From the NCBI GenBank assembly GCA_027919835.1, contig JANVFP010000049.1, forward strand, positions 1 through 64,000: DNA of 64,000 nt. Reading direction: 5' to 3'. The notes beneath the pieces are model-generated. The model was not told the origin of the DNA. It did no database searches and worked only from the letters and a program-made list of their open reading frames with translations. Positions 47,826 to 57,834 of the stretch are shown here, piece by piece; the stretch's first letter is position 1, and each line of letters begins with the position of its first letter. The position numbers and the translations under genes were made by a program. Source of the DNA: Lentinula raphanica (taxonomy: Eukaryota > Basidiomycota > Agaricomycetes > Agaricales > Omphalotaceae).

Positions 47826-48605
47826 GGGCGAGGTACTTGAGCTCGGAGTGTGCGAAGGGGCCTGGTAGGAAGTGAGATGATGGAGCCTGTGAGCAGAGCG
47901 GATTGCGGATGAAGGAAAGGACTGCTCTCGAGTACTTTATAGTCGAGCAAGAAAAAGCTGTTGTCGCTGCGCAAAGAGCTCTGTTCAACCTTGAGGCATT
48001 TGAAGCTCCACTTCACTATGGCGGGTATACTTCCCTTATACAATCCACCATCGCACGATCAATCGGGGAACGGCTGGAGGGAGAATTGGTTTCTACGTTG
48101 GGTGATGGCCTGAGTAAACCTTGAGTTACCCAACTATACCGTAAGTCTTCCAGAGACCGGCTCCAGCCCACAGGCCAGTGTTAGCGAAGTGCTTCATATT
48201 AGTGATATTGGAGTATAGACAATGTGAGCGTGAAGCGAAACTGAGACATTTTACTCAGCAGGAAAAAGCACTGTTCACGCAGCAGATTATGAGAAAGGTT
48301 GGTACATGATACTTGCGACTGCGGCAAGTTGACGCATGATGAGAAGTCCCGTTGAAGAGTCATTCGAGAAGCTGTAGATATTCGTCGTCAGCTTGTTTTC
48401 AGATATCTTCCGAGAATCGAGAGAGCTAGAATACGTACATGCCGATTGAAGACAAAGTCTCTCGAGCCAGCAGGCGTGTAACCTGGCATAACCCCAATGC
48501 CGATTGACGGAAACCATGTCTCCCGAACGTTTGAACTTTCGAGTCTTCTTATCGAGCGAGCTTCGTGTAGAATGCTGGCACATGACTGATATGTATTCCC
48601 CTCTG
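47826..48605. other. intergenic; G1 peptidase promoter segment duplicated elsewhere
   Basis: 47826-48090 is the upstream part of the G1 peptidase gene and has a mirror copy at 10545-10797, including TATACCCGCCA and CGATCGTGCGATGG-like tracts. The rest (48091-48605) shows no gene; the minus frame reaching 48287 is a shadow of the tannase 3' end. Confidence 0.5.
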
Positions 48606-50485
48606 TTATTTACACGTCCAAGCCTCTGATTGAGCACCATCAGCGCTTCCACCGTTGTACTGATTCCGAAGCGGATATCGACAATGTCTCCGGCTGCTCT
48701 GAACCCCCAACGACATCGAATCATTCACATACTTCCTACCCCTCAACGTCTCCGGAGCTTGACCCTCCTCAACCCATCTAATCATCGCCATCAACACATT
48801 CCCATCCGGATCCAAAAATTCCTCATCCAATCGACCGTCCGCTATACTCCTCAGCGTCTGACCAATGACCCAAGCTCCCTCACCTCCTCGACAATGTCCC
48901 AGTCCACTCACACGAAAGAACCTATAGAACTCGTCCAATTCCGAGGGCGGCATATTCATAGTATACGAGACGTGGTTATAGTATCGTTCGGAATTCGCAG
49001 GCGATATCAGTCCGTCAGCTTGACCGTGCCAGGTGATGAGTTTCCCGTTTCGTGATTTGAATCGCGAGAGATCGCCTTCCCAGGTATCAACGTTGAAAGG
49101 ATTGAGTGTTTTGGCATACGCCCAGTCGGTTCTGTTCAGTTTCGTAACGTCGAGGTCGGGGTTGTTGTAGATCACATAACGGAACCAGTCCTAGTGACCG
49201 TCATACAAGGAATATATAAGGATCAGGAAATGAAAGGACATACAGCTGTGTAAGGATGAGGCTTATTGCTATACATCGTCATTCTTGTCACCGCATTCTC
49301 GCTCCCTGGCTGCTGCCTCGGGTACCAAAGCTCCCCGTCAGGACCATAAAAAGGACTGAATACAGACCTCAAGGCCCTTACTTGCTCTCGCTCAAGACAT
49401 TTCGACTTGTCCTTCGCACCAGACAAGCACATCAGCCGTTCGGGTTTATAATCACATAGATTGGGATCCTCGATGACACCATCAGCCACACCGTCAATGG
49501 CGTCGCACTGGTCCAGAATATCGGGATGAATCAGGTTCGACCATTGTCCTTCAGTGATAAAAGATGGAGAGTCGGAACCTCCGAGGATGCTGTGGTAACG
49601 ACTGCTCCAGGATAACAAACTGGACAGGTCATTCGCTGGAGCACCAGCAATGACCCCGTCGAAATCTTCTGGAAAGTCTTGTACGGATTTGAGGCCTTGT
49701 CTTCCACCGGTGGAACAACCGAGGTAGTACGATTTGGTATGTGATATTCCATGATAGAATTCTTTGATGATGGTTTTACTGAGAACGGTTGCGGCATGTA
49801 CACTGCGGACGAGGACATCTGGTTACTTGGAGTAGTCAGAAGAACAATAAAGTACCACTCACGACCGGTACGCGTAATCCTCGACTACATCAGGATTCTG
49901 CAAGAAAGCCTCCCCACTCGTCCCATTATGTCCGTTATTCGTCCCAAAACTCGCCATCCCAAGTGCAGAACCGTATGCTATATCCTCGTATTGAATGCCT
50001 GTTCAGCCATGATAAGATTCAACTTCAGTTCTAAAGAGAATAACGCAAACTGACTGACATCCAGACAAGCCCCCGTTTCCTGTACTCAACATCCGTCCAG
50101 TCCAGTTTCGAGGTAGCCATAGTTCCATATTGATCCCGGATCGTGTCGAAGTGGAGGTATATAGCGCAATCCGACAAACATCTGAAAAAATCAGTTGAGA
50201 AGGACGTCCACAGCTCGGATGATTGTCTTCGAGGGAGATGATTGTTCCCGACGGAATGACCTCTGAAAAATAGACTGTCGTAGAACTTGTACCTGGTCCC
50301 GGGAGTAGGGATTCGATTTGGGAGACGATGGAAGAGCAAGCGGATTGAAACTCATTTGGTGACATTGGGGTTATCGTGGATCCTTGAAACAAGATGTTGA
50401 TATGAAGCCATGATAGCACAAGTTTGGTGAGTGAGCTAGATAGAGATCGTGCTGAGGCAATAACGGTCAGTGGATTGATTGCCAT
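48606..50485 (-). CDS. tannase/feruloyl esterase family protein
   Basis: Secreted-type ester hydrolase of the tannase family, about 550 residues. Order of motifs: ELWLPRNWTGRMLSTGNGGL, then SGCIQYEDIAYGSALGMASF, GTNNGHNGTSGEAFLQNPDV, then KSYYLGCSTGGRQGLKSVQD with the nucleophile Ser in CSTGG, DFDGVIAGAPANDLSSLLSW, LITWHGQADGLISP (acid Asp) and FFRVSGLGHCRGGEGAW (catalytic His next to Cys). It ends HCRYPLRNQYNGGSADGAQS, EAWTCK. The CS-D-HC arrangement, in which a disulphide holds Ser and His near each other, is typical. The start is chosen at MAINPLTVIASARS (50485), though the leader is an odd signal peptide and another start is possible. Substrates in the family are feruloyl or galloyl esters of plant material. 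Confidence 0.85.
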
Positions 50486-51203
50486 GTAAGTGAGCATTGG
50501 CGGAGAAGCTTGAAGACACGACCGTGAGAGCGCTGAGCGCGAAACTTTTTGTTGGACGTACACCGCAATTATCAGGCAAAGCAGAGCGCATGATTGAATA
50601 TAGCAACACCAAGCGATATGAACAGGAGGGAGAAGGATGCAGAGGAAATAAGATTCAACGTTGTGATAGCCTCGTCGTCAGATGCCGGGTGATTTCACAG
50701 CCACTGGCTAAGGGCTTTGACAGTGATCACAGACTGACCCTCGAGAGACAGAAATAAGTCTTCTAGCAAAATACATATATAGAAAATAACCAGACAAAGC
50801 TTGAAAAGTAAGAGGCATTAAGAGCAATCATTCAAGAATTCAAGTACTGGCAGGGGTTGAAGGCAGATGCCAGAAGCTGTTTGGGAGACATGCAAAGCCT
50901 CGAGTCTTTTTTGCTATCTCAAGCGATCCCAAGCCCCGGCTAGCCCACCACAGCCTGGCGGTCGTCCCTGGTCGTCCTCAATCGTGTGATCGGATCAGTT
51001 TCACTTTGTAGCGCAAACACTTAAAAGCACCTCGAAGTTGCGTCCAAAAAGTCATCCCCTCCGAAAAAAAAACTGCTGGCCAGTCTTCCAAACGTTGAAC
51101 GTTATCCGCCTTTTCTCAAATTTGAAGCACCTTTTGCTACATATCATGGTACGTATTCGTTCATCTGCTCCAGTTTTCAGAGTTCTCATCATACAATGGA
51201 AAG
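50486..51203. promoter_or_regulatory. shared upstream region of divergent tannase and secreted-protein genes
   Basis: This 0.7-kb region lies between start codons of the minus-strand tannase and the plus-strand secreted protein. Large parts recur at 52380-53350 (for example CAGGCAAAGCAGAGCGCAT, GGTTGAAGGCAGATGCCAGA/AGTTGAAGGCAGATGCCAGA, CTGCTGGCCAGTCTTCCAAA) and in part at 54990-55237. Near the secreted-protein side, CCCCTCCGAAAAAAA and CTGCTGGCCAGT repeat before each of the three genes and probably mark the core promoter or 5' leader. Confidence 0.6.
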
Positions 51204-51640
51204 ATGTTGTTTCGTCCCTTCAGTATGATCATGGTTCTATGTCCTCTCTCTTTGGTATTTGCCGCGCCCACTGGCGGTAAACCCCCAGTAAGTCAAGGTT
51301 GTCGTTTCGCTCGATTTTGACCTTTCTAATCGCGCCCAAGCAGGACCAAGCAGGACAATCGCAAGATCCTTATGACTACTATTATGTCTGGTTTAGTGAC
51401 CCACCGCCACCATTCAAACCACCTTTCACGCATGTTGACGTTCCTGATATTGTCCATGAACCGATACGGCGGCATCTCAATATTCCAAAGCCTTATGATA
51501 ACATCCACATTCAATATCTCGAAAACTTTCCACTGGCACTGGATGGGATGTTCCAACATAAGTTTCATTATTCTTACCAGAATTTACGTACGAAGGCCAT
51601 CGGCAAAGGAGAAGGTACAAAAGATCTCTTGAAGTCGTAG
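51204..51640 (+). CDS. small secreted cysteine-free protein, paralog A
   Basis: Two exons (51204-51287 and 51344-51640) encode 126 residues. The first exon is 84 bases and codes MLFRPFSMIMVLCPLSLVFA, a signal peptide with AAP cleavage context, plus APTGGKPP. The mature part includes YYYVWFSDPPPPFKPPFTHV, DVPDIVHEPIRRHLNIPKPY and DNIHIQYLENFP and ends near GTKDLLKS. It has no cysteine after the signal peptide, unusual for fungal small secreted proteins. I do not recognise the family; paralogs B and C follow within 4 kb. Effector, adhesion or antimicrobial roles are possible, but none is shown. Confidence 0.75.
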
Positions 51641-52079
51641 GTAGAACTTTGGTTGGTGAAGTAGTTGTATATAGCCAAGTATTGAAATAGCGAATGCACG
51701 TTGTCAAAAATCTGACGTTCTTGAACTTGATGAGAACATTATTCAAGGTTTCCGAGGAAAGTTCAAGAATGAGTGATATTAAGTAGTATTAAGTATGGTC
51801 ACTGGTCAGCCTACAGACCATATGTATGGCTGGAAGCATCGCTGGAATATCATGCCCATCTGCCTTCATTTGTCTGTATTAAACTCGAATTTGGAGGACG
51901 AGTGGTGGAATGATCAAAGGATCTTTGACAGAACTGATGAGTATCTTCGAATGAGAGTTATGCCCGCCGGATTGCACTTAAAAAGCTCATACTTTTGCTG
52001 AGAACGATTGCGATGTGTACACTTGCAAATAAGGCAGTCTGGTCAGTGAAAGAAGCCAAAGATCAAAGTGCAACTCACG
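51641..52079. other. intergenic, no gene seen
   Basis: 3' flank of paralog A. A similar sequence follows paralog B (ATGGCTGGAAGCATCGCTGG at 51827 versus ATGGCTGGAAGCGTCGCTGG near 53848), so the duplicated unit includes the 3' flank. Confidence 0.6.
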
Positions 52080-52400
52080 ACCAGTCTGCATAATCCTCGA
52101 CTACATCAGGATTCTGCAAGAAAGCATCCCCGCTTGTCCCAATATGTCAGTGAATCATTCCAAAGCAAGTTTTGAGCTGTATGCTATATCCTCATATTGC
52201 TTCAGATCTAGAGAGAATAACGCAAACTGACTGACATCCTGACAAGCCCCCGTTTCCTGTACTCAACATCCATCCAGTCTAGTTTTGAGGTAGCCAAGGG
52301 TAACCATCAGTGGATTGATTGCCATGTAAGTGAGCATTGGTGGTGAAGACACGACCGTGAGCTGAGCGCGAAACTTTTTGTTGGGCGTACACCGCAGTTA
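52080..52400 (-). pseudogene. tannase 5' remnant with internal deletion, unit 2
   Basis: Plus-strand tracts CTCGACTACATCAGGATTCT and GCAAACTGACTGACATCC match the functional tannase (49878-50060), but the coding sequence between exon 1 pieces is deleted: after CCAGTCTAGTTTTGAGGTAG it jumps to the region around the start codon (GATTGATTGCCATGTAAGTG). It cannot encode an esterase. It stands upstream and divergent to secreted-protein paralog B, as the intact tannase does to paralog A. Confidence 0.8.
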
Positions 52401-53350
52401 TCAGGCAAAGCAGAGCGCATCATTGAATATACTATATAGCGACACCAAGGGATATGAACATTCAATGCAATATTCGAAAGAGGGACGTAAAGTAGAAGGA
52501 GCCTGGAGGGAGAAGGATGCGGAGGAAATAAGCATGATATGCGCTGTGGCTGTGATACACCATCAAAATTTCATAGCCACTGCCCGCTCTTCGCCCTGAC
52601 AGTGATATCGACTCAGAAATAGGTTTTCCAGCAAAGCGTACAAACATAACCTGACGAATTGCACAAAGTGAATGGGCAGCACGAAGAAACCAGCAAGACC
52701 AGTCCAGACTCCAATAGACTCCAGTTCACGAAGTACCAGGAGCTAAAGACAGAAGCTGCTGGACCTCATTGGAGGAAGGATACCGGATAAATCCATGCGC
52801 ATGATACGCTCAGCGCTATGATACGCCGTCTGCGTCAAATGTCGGGTGAATTCATGGCCACTAGCTTTGACATCGCTCGCAGACTGACCCTCGAGAGTCT
52901 TCTAGCAAAACACATATGCGGGACATAACCAGACAAATTTTGGCAAGTAAAAGCCAACAAGAGCAATACAAGAATCCACTAAGTACTGGCAGGAGTTGAA
53001 GGCAGATGCCAGAAGCTGTTCAAGAGACATGCAATTTGCAAAGCTATGAGTCTTTTTTGCTATCTTAAGCCCGGGTAGCCCACATCAAGGGTTGGGAAGG
53101 CAGGGCAAAAGTCTGTCATCCTCAATCGTGTGATCGGATCAGTTTCAGTTTGTAGCGCAAACACTCAAAAGCACCGTCTAAAACTTGTGTCCAAACAGTC
53201 ATCCCCTCCGAAAAAAAATCTGCTGGCCAGTCTTCCAAACATTGAACGTTATCTGCCTTTTCTTAAATTTGAAAGGCCTTTCGCTACATATCATGGTACG
53301 TATTGGTTCATCTGCACTAGTTTTCAAAGTTCTTATCATACAATGGAAAG
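52401..53350. other. duplicated divergent promoter region, unit 2
   Basis: Contains the unit-1 promoter sequence in two partly overlapping copies: one block beginning 52401 (CAGGCAAAGCAGAGCGCATC) and another from about 52815 (TCGGGTGAATTCATGGCCAC, CAGACTGACCCTCGAGAG). No gene is seen. Confidence 0.6.
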
Positions 53351-53803
53351 ATGCTGTTCCGTCCCTTCAGTATCGTCGTGGTTCTGTGTCCTCTCTCTTT
53401 GGTATTTGCCGCGCCCACTGGCGGTAAACCCCAAGTAAGTCAAGGTTGTCGGTTTGCTCGATTTTGACCTTTCTAATCGCGCCCAACCAAGGAGCATGCA
53501 GGATCAGTGCAACATTCACAGTTGGACTACTATGAAGTCTGGTTTAGTGGCGGTGAACCACCAAACGTACCACAGTTCACGCACTTTGACGTTCCTGATA
53601 TTGTCCACAAAGCGATACAGCGACAGCTCGATATTCCGGAGCATGATAAACTCCACATTCGATATCTCGAAAGTTTTCCAACGCAGGTACCGGATGAGAT
53701 AATTGGCAGATATCTATTCGTTTTTTCTTACAGGAATTCGCGTACGAGAGTTGGTGTAAAAAATCTCATGGGTATTGGTATCAAGGAGTCCGAGGAGAGT
53801 TAA
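53351..53803 (+). CDS. small secreted cysteine-free protein, paralog B
   Basis: Exons 53351-53434 (84 bases) and 53492-53803 encode 131 residues. The signal peptide MLFRPFSIVVVLCPLSLVFA is almost the same as in paralog A. The mature part: YYEVWFSGGEPPNVPQFTHF, DVPDIVHKAIQRQLDIPEHD, KLHIRYLESFP, then FVFSYRNSRTRVG. Divergence from A is concentrated in the first residues after the signal peptide and in the last 40 residues, while VWFS...FTHxDVPDIVH and the HIxYLExFP segment are kept. There are no cysteines in the mature protein. Family unknown. Confidence 0.75.
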
Positions 53804-54127
53804 AAGTTGTTGAGATTAAGTATGGTCACCTTACAGATTATACGTATGGCTGGAAGCGTCGCTGGAATATCATGCCCATCTGCCTTCATTTCTCTGTAGG
53901 AAACTTGAATCTGGATAGACGAGTGGTGAAATTATCAAAGGATCTTTAGAACTGATGAGCACAAGTCGAACCTCCCTTGCCACTCAAACAATTCACGATC
54001 ATAAAAATGCCGTGGAGAATTGAGAATTGAAATTGATCAACAAGCATAGCCAGTAACGACCTCAGTGAGAGCTTATTTCTGGCGCAGGGGCAAGCATCAC
54101 TTGGGTCGGGAGCATCGATGATTATCC

Positions 54128-54420
54128 TCAAATTAGAGAGCTATTTCTTGTTATTATTCCTGCCAGATTGCGCTCGGAAAGGCAGACTGTCGAGGCATTT
54201 GTACCTGGTTGAATTGGGAAAGGGTGTTCAATTCGGGGAACGTTGGAAGAGCAAGCGGATAGCGACGATGCAGCTTTTGGGGTAATTGTGGCCCAACGGC
54301 TGTTTTGTCCTTGAAGCTTGAAACTCTCAATGCTCATGTGAAGCCATGATAACACAAGTTTGTCGGATGGACGAAGTATATTGATTGCTATGCTATGCAG
54401 GCACCCTATTGCGCATTGAA
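54128..54420 (-). pseudogene. tannase N-terminal remnant, unit 3
   Basis: On the minus strand the frame retains KLVLSWLHMSIESF, then TITPKAASSLSACSSNVPRI, and a degraded match to the next part of the functional tannase (KLVLSWLHINILFQ, TITPMSPNEFQSACSSIVSQ). Nothing downstream of the first exon region survives. Upstream and divergent to paralog C, it is the third instance of the same gene pairing. Confidence 0.7.
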
Positions 54421-55237
54421 ATATCAGGGTATAGCCGTAAAGCCTGGTATCTACAATTGGCGACATGATAAGAGACGACCATGGGAGCGAGTGCGTAACT
54501 TTTGCGAACGGTGCTGATATTATAGATGTGGCGGTTTTTGTTGCTCGATACAGGATCCTCAGAAAGTACATGCTGGTACCGCCATAGAATTTGTGCAATC
54601 CATTGTACATAGATAGGTAGAGGAGAGCCGTAGAACTCGTAGGGAGGGATGAGAAGGGATGAGGTAGCACTAGCAGGGCCATGCACGTTGTGATGACTTT
54701 TGGCGGGTGATATGCCATCGTGTGAATTCACAGCCACTGGGCTTTTCTTGATGATGCAATCCACTGGGAAGAATGATATGTTTCCTAACAGACTGTACTT
54801 ACTACTACAAAGGAATTCCGCAAAGTCGACGGCACGAAGAGAGAAAGAACAGTTTATCGCACGAAGTAGAAGCACCTTAGAGCAGTTTGAAGCTCTTAGC
54901 CCTCGCGTTCTTTCTGCGATGCCTAGTGATCATGATCTACCAGGATCTACCTTGATCTACCCAACTGGTTTCACTCATGAATGAATGTGCGACCGGATCA
55001 GTTTCACATTTTTTCAGCGCAGGCTTTTCAGCTTCAATCCTTAAAGGGACCTACTATTCATCCTCAGTTCTCATTCTCTCTCTCTCCAAAAAAAAACTGC
55101 TGGCCAGTATCCCAAACGCTGAGCGTTAACTCACCTTTGTTTTGCCCTTTCTATCAACACATTTCGCGATCCTTCGGTACGTTGATAAATGAACTGCTCC
55201 ACTGTCTTCGATGCTTTTCTCAACGATTAACGAACAG
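54421..55237. other. duplicated divergent promoter region, unit 3
   Basis: More diverged than units 1 and 2. Retained tracts include AACTGCTGGCCAGTATCCCA near 55096 and GTGCGACCGGATCAGTTTCA near 54985 (compare TGTGATCGGATCAGTTTCA at 50985 and 53130). A minus frame at 54393-54875 reads through part of it and is not supported by similarity. Confidence 0.5.
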
Positions 55238-55839
55238 ATGCTGTTCCGTCCCATCAGTATCCTTGTTCATCTATGTCTTCTTTCCTTGGTGTATGCCGCG
55301 CCTGTTTCCACTGGTAGCACAGTCAGTTCGGATTCGTTTTGCTCGATCCAAATCTGTCTCACGACTTCTCTTATCCCAATTCCCATCCAATCTCTTTTCT
55401 ATAGGACGTCAGGGATGCCACTTTACCTGCGCCAAATGACTCTCAAATCCCAGGCTCTGGGCTGACACTTGTGCCCGGGACGATGGGCTTACATTTGGAA
55501 TCTCGAAGTCAGCCTGTGTCTAAATCAGTTGGTACGGAGTCGAGTGGAAGAGCGAAGCCAAGGACGCAGAGACACCCACCACGACATTTCCAAGTCTGGT
55601 TTCTTGGGGCATCACCACCGACTCGTCCAAGCCCTAATCCGGTAGTACCCGCCAATGTGAAGACAGCCATCGAGGGAGCACTCTCACTGAACGTTCCCGA
55701 TGATACTGTTGAATATCTGCAGGATTTCCCACCAGATCACATTCACATCGGAAGGCACTTCAGGACGTTCAATTTCCAGGCAGAAGAGACTGAAACTAGA
55801 GTCACTTATCAAATGCAAGGCTTCGTAGACAATTCATAG
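55238..55839 (+). CDS. small secreted cysteine-free protein, paralog C
   Basis: Exons 55238-55321 (84 bases, as in A and B) and 55405-55839 encode 172 residues. The signal peptide is MLFRPISILVHLCLLSLVYA. A longer, Ser/Pro/Gly-rich linker (QIPGSGLTLVPGTMGLHLES, RSQPVSKSVGTESSGRAKPR) precedes the shared domain: HFQVWFLGASPPTRPSPNPV, VPANVKTAIEGALSLNVPDD, TVEYLQDFPPDHIHIGRHF. Despite strong divergence, the VWF...VP..V...I.G.L..P.D...YL..FP pattern matches A and B. There is no cysteine in the mature part. The most diverged member; its added linker may be disordered. Confidence 0.7.
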
Positions 55840-56259
55840 GCAGTCTGGCGCTTTTAACAGAACGATATTAGACAACAAAGGTAAGCAACTACAACCTCTA
55901 TCGATTCTACCCAAAAAGCTTACCGCTTGAATCCTTCTCAGCACCGTGCGCTTGATTTCCTCTCATAGTTCAGTAGTAGATTTTCAGGAGTGTTTTGTTT
56001 TCATAGTCTAACGTTCCAGTCGGCGTCTGAACACGGAGCTGCATATACTTCATGAGAACGTGGCTAATGACTCCAATTCCCCGAGAAAAGTTGAACTCGT
56101 TAACTTGAAACCATCGACGCATCACAGAGAAGACGAGGAAACTTGCGCGATTTGCTACTATGTATAACCTGCGTCACCGTCTGCGCTGATATTGGAAGGA
56201 TAAGTGATGAACAGGGAAATTCGAACTGACAACTCTACTGGTCTCCTTCTCTTCTCTCA

Positions 56260-56565
56260 AGTAGCACAAGTCAATCCTCCCTGACCGTTGACACAGGCTA
56301 CAAACGATCCATGAGTCAGCTCAAAAAGTCACAGTCGAAGAAACGCTGTAGAGTTCAGCTGAACACTCACAGCCAGTGATGATGTTTCAGTCATCATAGT
56401 ATGTATTCGCATGAGCTACCGAAGTGGTGGGCACTGACGACAATTGTTGGGGCAACGGCAAGCACTGCCATTTGGGTCTGGAGCAATGGCGGGGGAAGCA
56501 TTGATACCGATGCTCAGGCTCAAAGTCGCGAGGAGGAGAGCGTTGACGATGCCAGACAATTTCAT
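56260..56565 (-). CDS. small secreted cysteine-rich peptide
   Basis: Start at 56565: MKLSGIVNALLLATLSLSIG is a signal peptide, followed by INASPAIAPDPNGSACRCPN and NCRQCPPLR. If translation does not splice, it stops at 56416 and gives 49 residues with four cysteines. A splice donor near the second CRQ and an acceptor at about 56300 (GTTTGTAG) could instead add CVNGQGGLTCAT and two more cysteines, which would better fit a disulphide-stabilised peptide; that version is inference. Family not recognised. Confidence 0.5.
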
Positions 56566-57834
56566 GGTTGAAGTAAGAGTCAAGGGATTGGAGTCCAAGC
56601 TGGGTTTGAAAGTGGTTTGAATGATCATAGATAGGAAACTACGACCTCTTTTTATACCGTTGACCTCTTACTAGTTCCAGGCATCGTGGTTACCTGGTTC
56701 GGCTTTAATCCGAGAAGCGATTGATGACACTGTATCGAGTCCTGTTATCGCCACCATACAGGCAATCTTGTTTCCTGTCGGGATAAAGCAGGGCCATTGA
56801 GGCGCTTCGATCTGCCATGAGCCTCCGATGAGGTCTCGATTCAATGCCAATTGTGCGTTGCACTCAGCTAACAGCAATCACTATTGGATCTACTTCTGGA
56901 TAAGGTGAGTGGCAGCTGTGAACTTAGTCACTTAGAGTAGGAGACATCCCGAATATTTGGAGCATTCAGCGAGGTATACTGTCTTCTGTTGTTGAAATCG
57001 ACCGTAAGTTTTGACTGAGGATGCGAGCGAAATTGATAGTCCACGGGAGAAAGACTACACCAAAAATGACGAGCTGCAGCAATGTGTCGAAGACTAGCAT
57101 TTTTCCAGGTGCCCTGTGTGTGAGCATTCGACACATGAAGGAAAAGTCCGGTAGTTCTAACAGTATTAAATCGTTGGCCCGCAGAGGAACTATGGGCTGA
57201 TGATGAGAGCGAAAGGAAAAGCAAGATTTTAGACGCGTCACACCGTAGGCAATTGAAAGCTATTAGTCTTGTGCACTGTGGGACAGTAGGAGAAGCGTTG
57301 ATCTACCTTACACGAAGAAAGAGAGCCCGAAATATTATGATTGCTGGTCTATAGAAAAACTAGGGTGGTTGATCATGAGAGAGAGAGCAAGTCGGAGTAC
57401 GATGGTAAGACTGATCATCATGATGAAGTTCAAGAGCCAAACTCGGCGCGTAAGCGCCAGTAGCAAAACACGTGGCGGTATTCCTCTCTCTTCATACCCC
57501 CAGCTCAACTTTCTTTTCACCTCTGAGTCTTCGCTCAAAACTGGATACTCTCAAACCAATTCCTGAAAATTCTGAAATCTCAAGTTCCACAATCTGCTGT
57601 ATAGAAAACTCTATGCGCTGAATGCGAAATATTTTCTTTGAATCGAAGGTGCAGAGACGTGACGATCTCGCAAGAACAAGGAGGCCTTGCTGTTCTTCTG
57701 TATCCTTCCAAACGCCAACTTCATCATCTCATTATCCCAAACTGTATATACCAAGCCTTTTGCTGAGGGATATCCGCAAAACCTGCGTGTTTGTCTTGGT
57801 ATGTTGCGTATGTGCCTCTCTCCAATGATACTAA
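56566..57834. other. intergenic, no confident gene
   Basis: A minus frame at 56671-56877 (68 codons; TGNKIACMVAITGLDTVSSI) and one at 57335-57538 show no family motif. The region holds the promoters of the peptide gene and, on the other side, of the Sec2-like gene. Confidence 0.45.
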
